A stretch of 13,960 nucleotides of DNA from an uncultured Novosphingobium sp. (GTDB taxonomy: Bacteria; Pseudomonadota; Alphaproteobacteria; Sphingomonadales; Sphingomonadaceae), in NCBI GenBank assembly GCA_937897535.1, contig CALCQB010000048.1, positions 1 through 13,960 of the forward strand, given 5' to 3'. Positions within the stretch are counted from its first letter, which is position 1. Every line of letters begins with the position of its first letter. The notes under the pieces are model-generated. The model was not told the DNA's origin and did not search any database. It worked only from the letters and a program-made list of their open reading frames with translations. Below, piece after piece: positions 7,332 through 13,960 of this stretch. The position numbers and the translations under genes are program-made.

Positions 7332-7931
7332 ATGATCGCCAAACTGACCGGCACGCTCGACGATTTCGGCCCCGACTGGGCGGTGATCGACGTCGCCGGG
7401 GTCGGCTACCTGGTCCAGTGCTCAGCGCGGACGTTGTCGGCCCTGGGGGTGCGGGGGGACCGGGTGACGGTCCACACCGAAATGCAGGTCAGCGAAAATG
7501 ACATGCGGCTGATCGGGTTCACCAGCGGGGGAGAGCGCGAATGGTTCCGCCTGCTGACCGGGATCCAGGGCGTCGGCAGCAAGATGGCGCTGGCGGTGCT
7601 TTCGGCGCTGACCGTCGACGAACTGCAACGCGCCTGCGCCGGCGGCGACGCGGCGATGGTGGCAAGGTCGCAAGGGGTGGGGCCGAAACTGGCAGCGCGG
7701 ATTGTCAATGAATTGAAGGACAAGGCCGGGGCGCTGCCGAGCGTAGCAGGCGCGGCGCTGGCCGCAGCACCATCCGGGTCGGCCAGCAGCGATGCCGTCT
7801 CGGCGTTGCAGAACCTCGGGTTCAAGCCGAATGTCGCGACCGAAGCCGTGGCGCGGGCGCTGGATGAACTGGGCGAAGGCGCAGAGCTTAACGCGCTGGT
7901 GCGGGTAGCGCTGAAGAGGGCGGCGGGGTGA
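7332..7931 (+). CDS. ruvA: Holliday junction branch migration protein RuvA
   Basis: Tetrameric junction-binding subunit that loads RuvB helicase rings. The 199 residues match the family. Domain I (about residues 1-63) starts MIAKLTGTLDDFGPDWAVIDVAGVGYLVQ. Domain II has the helix-hairpin-helix pair (LLTGIQGVGSKMALAVLSAL and RSQGVGPKLAARIVNELK). A flexible Ala/Ser/Gly linker (about 140-155) leads to domain III, SDAVSALQNLGFKP, which contacts RuvB. There is no clear Shine-Dalgarno; a palindrome occupies that place. A LexA box lies upstream. Its stop overlaps the start of an unknown membrane ORF rather than ruvB. Confidence 0.97.
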   Translation: MIAKLTGTLDDFGPDWAVIDVAGVGYLVQCSARTLSALGVRGDRVTVHTEMQVSENDMRLIGFTSGGEREWFRLLTGIQGVGSKMALAVLSALTVDELQRACAGGDAAMVARSQGVGPKLAARIVNELKDKAGALPSVAGAALAAAPSGSASSDAVSALQNLGFKPNVATEAVARALDELGEGAELNALVRVALKRAAG

Positions 7932-8413
7932 TGACCCAAGAGATAGCGGAAACCGACACAATTCGCGAGATTGCTAGGTTTGTTTTGGACAGCACGTCAA
8001 AGCTACAGGATCGTCTTCTAGACGAGAATAGCGCGGCTTTTCGGTGGCTGATGGCATCTCTCCTTGCGATCAACGGCGGTGCCGCGTTGGGCATCATGTC
8101 GTCAAACATCGTGGCCAGAGTTGGGATTGTCTACGCGGGTAGCTCGTTCACGGTGGGTACGGTCTTTGCCATCTTACTTGGCTTGGTCACGGCCCGATCC
8201 GCCGAAAAGGCATTTGAGCCGATCGCGAGCATGAACGAGTTCTGGCTTAACGTAGCGCTCTCTGGTCAATTTGATGAAGTCGAGTTGAAGGCCAAGATGA
8301 AGTCGTTAGAGAGCCGGGTGTCTCCATCAAAGCTGGCTTCGTACCTAACCGGATTCCTGTCTCTCGGATTCTTTTTGCTGGGTGTAGTCATCACAGGGCA
8401 CAGCCTAAAGTGA
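7931..8413 (+). CDS. Unknown three-helix membrane protein inserted between ruvA and ruvB
   Basis: A 160-residue protein I do not recognise. It has a charged, probably amphipathic N-terminal helix (about residues 4-36), then hydrophobic segments at about 39-58 (containing [10 protein letters not shown]), 64-87 and 135-156, with a soluble acidic/basic loop (about 89-132) between the last two. ATG 7931 shares its A with the ruvA stop (a GTG at 7928 is also possible), and its stop overlaps the ruvB GTG by four bases, so it is coupled both ways. Composition differs sharply: 29 G+C of 60 at 7981-8040 and 32 of 60 at 8281-8340, against 46 of 60 at 8881-8940 in ruvB. It uses TTA, CTA, AGG and TCA codons that neighbours avoid. 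This suggests a late acquisition. Small membrane effectors or phage/defence-associated proteins share this architecture, but no homology is claimed. Confidence 0.8.
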   Translation: MTQEIAETDTIREIARFVLDSTSKLQDRLLDENSAAFRWLMASLLAINGGAALGIMSSNIVARVGIVYAGSSFTVGTVFAILLGLVTARSAEKAFEPIASMNEFWLNVALSGQFDEVELKAKMKSLESRVSPSKLASYLTGFLSLGFFLLGVVITGHSLK

Positions 8414-9450
8414 CCGATAACCCCATCCTCACCCCCCAGCGCCAACCGGACGATGCCGACGCCGCACTCCGGCCCAAGACGCTCGCCGAATTTGTCGGTC
8501 AGGCTGCCGCAAAGGACAACCTGCGGGTGTTCATCGAAAGCGCCAAGTCGCGCGGCGAGGCGATGGATCATGTGTTGTTCTTTGGGCCGCCCGGCCTCGG
8601 CAAGACCACGCTGGCGCAGATCGTCGCGCGCGAGCTGGGCGTAGGTTTTCGCGCCACTTCCGGGCCGGTGATCGCCAAGGCCGGCGATCTGGCCGCGCTG
8701 CTGACCAATCTCGAAGAAGGCGACGTCCTGTTCATCGACGAGATTCACCGGCTCAATCCGCAGGTCGAGGAGGTGCTCTACCCGGCGATGGAGGATCGCG
8801 CGCTCGATCTGATCATCGGTGAGGGGCCCTCGGCGCGCTCGGTCCGGATCGATCTGCCGCCGTTCACACTTGTAGGCGCGACCACCCGCGCCGGGCTGCT
8901 GACCACGCCGCTGCGCGACCGGTTCGGGATTCCGGTCCGGCTCAATTTCTATACCGTGCCCGAACTGGAGCGGGTGGTGACGCGCGGCGCGGGGCTGCTC
9001 GGGATCGGGATCGAGCCCGAAGGCGCGCGAGAGATTGCCCGGCGGGCGCGGGGTACACCGCGGGTCGCGGGACGGCTGTTGCGGCGGGTCCGCGATTTTG
9101 CCCATGTCGCGGGCGACGGAGTGGTGACCCGGGACATCGCCGATGCTTCGCTGACCCGGCTGGAGGTCGATGCGCTGGGGCTCGACGCGATGGACCGGCG
9201 CTACCTGACGATGATCGCCGACATCTACAAAGGCGGGCCAGTCGGGGTCGAAACGCTGGCCGCGGGGCTCAGCGAACCGCGCGACACGATCGAGGACGTG
9301 ATCGAGCCGTTCCTGATCCAGCTGGGGCTGATCGCCCGCACCGCGCGGGGCCGCTGCCTCAACGATCGCGGCTGGCAGCACCTTGGCATCGCCCCGCCCA
9401 GCGGCGGGGTCGGCCCGTTGTTCGATTCTCCCGATCCGGGGGCCAAGTAA
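8410..9450 (+). CDS. ruvB: Holliday junction branch migration helicase RuvB
   Basis: AAA+ ATPase ring that drives branch migration on RuvA-bound junctions. 346 residues, the normal length. Seen in order: [12 protein letters not shown] near residue 20, Walker A GPPGLGKT (59-66), Walker [11 protein letters not shown], sensor 1 [19 protein letters not shown] with its arginine finger region, sensor 2 [17 protein letters not shown], and the winged-helix C-terminal domain with [14 protein letters not shown] and [15 protein letters not shown]. The start is GTG 8410, giving the N-terminus [12 protein letters not shown], and it overlaps the upstream ORF by four bases. No strong ribosome site precedes it, so translation probably depends on coupling to that ORF. 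Confidence 0.97.
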   Translation: MTDNPILTPQRQPDDADAALRPKTLAEFVGQAAAKDNLRVFIESAKSRGEAMDHVLFFGPPGLGKTTLAQIVARELGVGFRATSGPVIAKAGDLAALLTNLEEGDVLFIDEIHRLNPQVEEVLYPAMEDRALDLIIGEGPSARSVRIDLPPFTLVGATTRAGLLTTPLRDRFGIPVRLNFYTVPELERVVTRGAGLLGIGIEPEGAREIARRARGTPRVAGRLLRRVRDFAHVAGDGVVTRDIADASLTRLEVDALGLDAMDRRYLTMIADIYKGGPVGVETLAAGLSEPRDTIEDVIEPFLIQLGLIARTARGRCLNDRGWQHLGIAPPSGGVGPLFDSPDPGAK

Positions 9451-9679
9451 CCAAGATTGCTGACCATTCTGTTCGGGTTTGGCTGCGGTTCGGTTCCAGA
9501 ATGGGACAGTCCGGCCCAACCCGCCATCCAATCTGCACATTTCCCGGATCGGGACCGCTGAAACACGGTTAATGCGATTGTAGCTTTAACTCTCCTCTGG
9601 CCTTTTGGGCCTATCGGGGCGTGCAGATGGCGGTGGGCCGTCAGCATACCAGCCCCAGGGGCAATAGAGAGCAGAGCTT
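9451..9679. other. Intergenic region upstream of the Ser/Thr/Gly-rich protein, with an inverted repeat
   Basis: 229 bases without a gene. It holds an 8-base perfect inverted repeat, CCATTCTG at 9464-9471 and CAGAATGG at 9497-9504, with a 25-base loop and no T run. A small GGCC-TTTT-GGCC palindrome lies near 9600. The promoter of the downstream gene should be here, but I cannot assign boxes. No convincing terminator for ruvB is visible. Confidence 0.4.
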
Positions 9680-10612
9680 ATGTCGGTTCGGATGGCACTT
9701 GCGAAACTTGCGGCGTTTACCGCCGTTGGTGCGGTTGCAGGCGGGGGTGCCGTGCACGTCGCCGAGGCTCCCGCAGCGCAGACCACTTACGTCAAGCACG
9801 CCAAGCGCGTCGCGGTCAGCAAGCCCAAGGTCAAAGTCCACAAGCGCCGCATCCTGGCCCGGGGTCCGGTCAGCACGACCAAGAAGATCCGCCGCGTTGT
9901 GACCAAGTCCTACAGCTGCGCCGCGCCGCAACCGCAGATGGCGCTCGCGGCCTTGCCGATGCTGCCACAGCAGCCGATGCCCGAAGGCGGCAGCGGCGGC
10001 TCGACCGTGATTGTCGGCGGCAGCGGCGGCATGGGCTTTGGCGGCGGCTTCTTTGGCGGGTTCTTCGGCGGATCGGGCGGCGGCAGCAGCGGCTCGGTCG
10101 TGGTCACCAGCACCACCACCGGCGGCATTGCCAGCTCGACTTCGAGCTCGGGCGGTTCGACCTCGACCTCGTCGGGCGGCAGCTCGACCACCACGGGCGG
10201 GGTCTCCACCTCGACCGGCGGTGTCTCGACCAGCACTGGCGGGGTTTCGACCTCGACCGGCGGGGTTTCGACCTCGACTGGCGGGGTGACCAGCACCACC
10301 ACCTCGGGCAACGTCTCGACCTCGTCGGGCAATGTCACCTCGTCGAGCTCGACCTCGTCGAGCACCTCGTCGTCGACCAGTTCGTCGACTTCGACCTCGT
10401 CGTCGACTTCAACCTCGTCGTCGAGCTCGACCAGCACCAGCGGCGGGATGACCTCCGGCGGGCACACGTCGGGGGGCCATACCTCGGGTGGTCATACCTC
10501 GGGAGGCACCACCGGCGGCCACGACGTCCCGGCCCCGCCGATGATGATCCTGTTCGGCGCCGCGGCGGCCGCCGTGCTCAGCCGCAAGCGGCTCGGTCAG
10601 CAGGCCGGCTAG
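9680..10612 (+). CDS. Exported Ser/Thr/Gly-rich repeat protein with PEP-CTERM-like tail
   Basis: A 310-residue low-complexity surface protein. Residues about 1-33 form a hydrophobic Ala/Gly signal sequence. A strongly basic stretch follows (about 39-75, with KPKVKVHKRR), then a Gly/Phe-rich patch (GFGGGFFGGFFGG), and about 140 residues almost wholly Ser, Thr and Gly, including tandem GGVSTST and TSGGH units. The end is sorting-signal-like: VPAPP, a hydrophobic Ala-rich helix, then SRKR. This matches the plan of PEP-CTERM (exosortase) substrates, though the usual Pro-Glu-Pro is Pro-Ala-Pro here. Such proteins are commonly heavily glycosylated and released into the matrix. No exosortase is in the window. 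The ATG at 9680 has only a weak ribosome site; ATG 9692 is an alternative. A strong terminator follows. Confidence 0.78.
   Translation: MSVRMALAKLAAFTAVGAVAGGGAVHVAEAPAAQTTYVKHAKRVAVSKPKVKVHKRRILARGPVSTTKKIRRVVTKSYSCAAPQPQMALAALPMLPQQPMPEGGSGGSTVIVGGSGGMGFGGGFFGGFFGGSGGGSSGSVVVTSTTTGGIASSTSSSGGSTSTSSGGSSTTTGGVSTSTGGVSTSTGGVSTSTGGVSTSTGGVTSTTTSGNVSTSSGNVTSSSSTSSSTSSSTSSSTSTSSSTSTSSSSSTSTSGGMTSGGHTSGGHTSGGHTSGGTTGGHDVPAPPMMILFGAAAAAVLSRKRLGQQAG
10196..10279 (+). repeat. Four tandem 21-base units encoding GGVSTST
   Basis: Four in-frame copies each encode Gly-Gly-Val-Ser-Thr-Ser-Thr, followed by a degenerate fifth (GGVTSTT). The codons for the same residues vary between copies (gtc/gtt, tcc/tcg/agc, acc/act), so the protein sequence is kept more strictly than the DNA. 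Confidence 0.9.
10451..10510 (+). repeat. Four tandem 15-base units encoding TSGGH
   Basis: Three exact TSGGH units and a fourth ending in Thr instead of His precede the C-terminal sorting-like tail. Synonymous codons differ between copies. The closely spaced histidines could bind metal, but that is speculation. Confidence 0.85.
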
Positions 10613-10641
10613 GCGCAAGCAATCAATCCAGTTCTTGGGCA

Positions 10642-10669
10642 GGGGCGGTCCGCAAGGGCCGCCCCTTTT
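10642..10669 (+). terminator. Intrinsic terminator of the Ser/Thr/Gly-rich protein gene
   Basis: A ten-pair stem (GGGGCGGTCC with GGGCCGCCCC, one G-U pair) closes a GCAA tetraloop and is followed by TTTT. It lies about 30 bases after the stop codon at 10612. Textbook form. Confidence 0.92.
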
Positions 10670-10690
10670 GATTCGGCTGCCGCAAGAATG

Positions 10691-10723
10691 AAAAAGCCCC
10701 GCCGGGCCGGAGCCGGGCGGGGC
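10691..10723 (-). terminator. Intrinsic terminator of acnA
   Basis: Read on the minus strand, GCCCCGCC (10723-10716) pairs with GGCGGGGC (10703-10696) around a GC-rich inner loop, and five Ts follow (10695-10691). It lies 24 bases after the acnA stop. Confidence 0.88.
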
Positions 10724-10746
10724 CGTTTCTGGCCGGATGGCGCAGC

Positions 10747-13425
<2,679 letters not shown>

Positions 13426-13451
13426 TTGGATTTTCCTAAGGTGGGACGAAT

Positions 13452-13482
13452 ACTCAAACGGCGCCTTACGCGCCGTTTGAGT
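13452..13482. terminator. 13-pair perfect hairpin upstream of acnA
   Basis: ACTCAAACGGCGC (13452-13464), five-base loop, then its exact inverse complement (13470-13482). A T-rich TGTTTG follows on the plus strand. It lies between the acnA start and the permease fragment. It is probably a terminator-type hairpin belonging to the foreign acnA leader, and the junction with unrelated sequence lies right at its edge. Confidence 0.6.
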
Positions 13483-13483
13483 T

Positions 13484-13589
13484 GTTTGTGGCGACCTTCT
13501 GGTCCCCCGGCCCTGCCGCCTTCGTGGCACTCTTCGCCGCGATTAGCGCGGTCGGCGCGGTCAATGGCTGGGTGCTGGTGCAGGGCGAA
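13484..13589 (+). pseudogene. Fragment of an amino-acid permease (APC family)
   Basis: About 35 codons in frame encode FVATFWSPGPAAFVALFAA followed by ISAVGAVNGWVLVQGE. I recognise this as two adjoining transmembrane segments of sphingomonad APC-type amino-acid permeases, where the text normally continues into a further helix. Here it stops at QGE and runs into Rieske dioxygenase sequence. There is no start codon and no rest of the gene. Recognition is from memory of the family. Confidence 0.6.
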
Positions 13590-13772
13590 GTGCTGTGCCA
13601 CGGCACCGATCTCTCCTCGGTGCGCTGTGAAGTCGCAGCCGGTTTCGTGTTCATTTCAATGGATCCGGACATCATCCCGCTGGCCGAATTCCTCGGGCCG
13701 ATCCTGCCGCAGCTGGAGCTTTACGAAGCCGACCAGATGTATGTGGTGCAGCACCGCCGGTCGGACTGGGGT
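13590..13772 (+). pseudogene. Fragment of a Rieske-type aromatic ring-hydroxylating oxygenase
   Basis: In the same frame as the permease piece, about 60 codons read VRCEVAAGFVFISMDPD, PLAEFLGPILPQLELY, then VVQHRRSDWGSN. This fits the segment between the Rieske domain and the catalytic domain of ring-hydroxylating oxygenase alpha subunits (a 'CEVWAGFVFVNMDP' type block, then a segment normally ending in an asparagine-tryptophan-lysine). The Rieske cysteines and the iron-binding site are not in the fragment. The frame stops shortly after at 13808 in sequence that belongs to the next piece. Confidence 0.6.
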
Positions 13773-13873
13773 TCGAACCCGCCGATACTCTGGCCTATGG
13801 CCGGGTGATCGCTGAGGGCGACCTGATCGTGAAGATGGTCGAACACAAGGACGCCAGCGCGGCCGAGCGCGCG
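13766..13873 (+). pseudogene. Fragment of GlmU (UDP-GlcNAc pyrophosphorylase domain)
   Basis: In a different frame from the Rieske piece, about 35 codons read LGFEPADTLAYGRVIAEG then IVKMVEHKDASAAERA. This matches the internal part of the GlmU uridylyltransferase domain (the G-F-x-P-x-D...YGRVI...I-V-E-x-K-D-A-S block). No start, no active-site N-terminus and no acetyltransferase domain are present. Confidence 0.6.
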
Positions 13874-13960
13874 CGCGCACCGGTGCAAGAGGGAGAGAGC
13901 GTCGGGGTGGCGTGCGGCGCTAGCGGCGCTGGCGTTGCTGCCGTCGGCCCGGGCGCTGCG
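13874..13960 (+). other. Unassigned end of window
   Basis: After the GlmU piece the text changes again. One plus-strand frame reads GWRAALAALALLPSARAL with AGAGGGAGAG before it, which resembles the beginning of an exported protein with a signal peptide. It is too short to assign and may be a further fragment. Confidence 0.3.

Noticed and set aside
9560..9590. A possible CtrA site (TTAA ... TTAA) before the surface-protein gene
   Set aside because: The two TTAA elements are 13 bases apart, not the seven required by the CtrA consensus.
9910..10467. A minus-strand frame encoding a Val/Glu/Pro-rich repeat protein
   Set aside because: It is the complement of the Ser/Thr/Gly repeats; its regularity comes only from the plus-strand repeats. 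The plus frame has a signal peptide, a sorting-like tail and a terminator.
10196..10510. Tandem repeats as a possible CRISPR array
   Set aside because: The units are contiguous, in frame, 15-21 bases long and code for a protein. There are no spacers.
13482..13808. A 108-residue plus-strand ORF at the right end as a novel gene
   Set aside because: It joins permease-like and Rieske-like pieces and ends in out-of-frame GlmU sequence, so it is an accident of joined fragments.

Overview
The window looks like an alphaproteobacterial chromosome of the Sphingomonadales type (Sphingomonas, Novosphingobium or Erythrobacter relatives). Base composition is GC-rich with strong G/C third positions. The gene set fits: GapR, DUF1244, a split ruvC / ruvAB arrangement, a PEP-CTERM-like surface protein, and a LexA box of the alphaproteobacterial GTTC-N7-GTTC form. 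The lineage call is inference from remembered protein families, not a search.

Layout. Bases 1-2634 (minus strand) carry pyk, a small KOW-motif protein overlapping it by 8 bases, and a 3'-truncated bioB. Bases 2700-3760 (plus) carry three small genes: DUF1244, gapR-like and ybjQ-like. A CPBP membrane protease gene (3757-4479, minus) ends against ybjQ with overlapping stop codons. Bases 4582-6545 (plus) form a tight yebC - DUF3147 - ruvC run followed by a small lipoprotein gene. A palindromic repeat (6562-6645) separates this from a minus-strand PagL-like outer membrane gene. Divergent from that gene is ruvA - unknown membrane ORF - ruvB (7332-9450), preceded by a perfect GTTC-N7-GTTC SOS box. 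A Ser/Thr/Gly-rich exported protein (9680-10612) and aconitase acnA (10747-13425, minus) converge on two back-to-back terminators.

Functional themes are Holliday-junction branch migration and resolution (RuvA, RuvB, RuvC), nucleoid organisation (GapR), central carbon metabolism (pyruvate kinase, aconitase), biotin synthesis and cell-envelope functions.

Most notable: (1) an AT-richer three-helix membrane ORF sits precisely between ruvA and ruvB, with start/stop overlaps on both sides and under the SOS box, so it is probably co-induced by DNA damage. (2) acnA looks chimeric: its C-terminal half is sphingomonad-like, its N-terminal half looks like another proteobacterial lineage with different codon use, and the switch lies near the conserved first cluster cysteine. 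(3) The last ~480 bases are a patchwork of ~90-180 base pieces of unrelated genes (amino-acid permease, Rieske dioxygenase, GlmU, unknown). Points 2 and 3 together suggest that sequence to the right of about 12.1 kb may be a chimeric assembly rather than a real locus.
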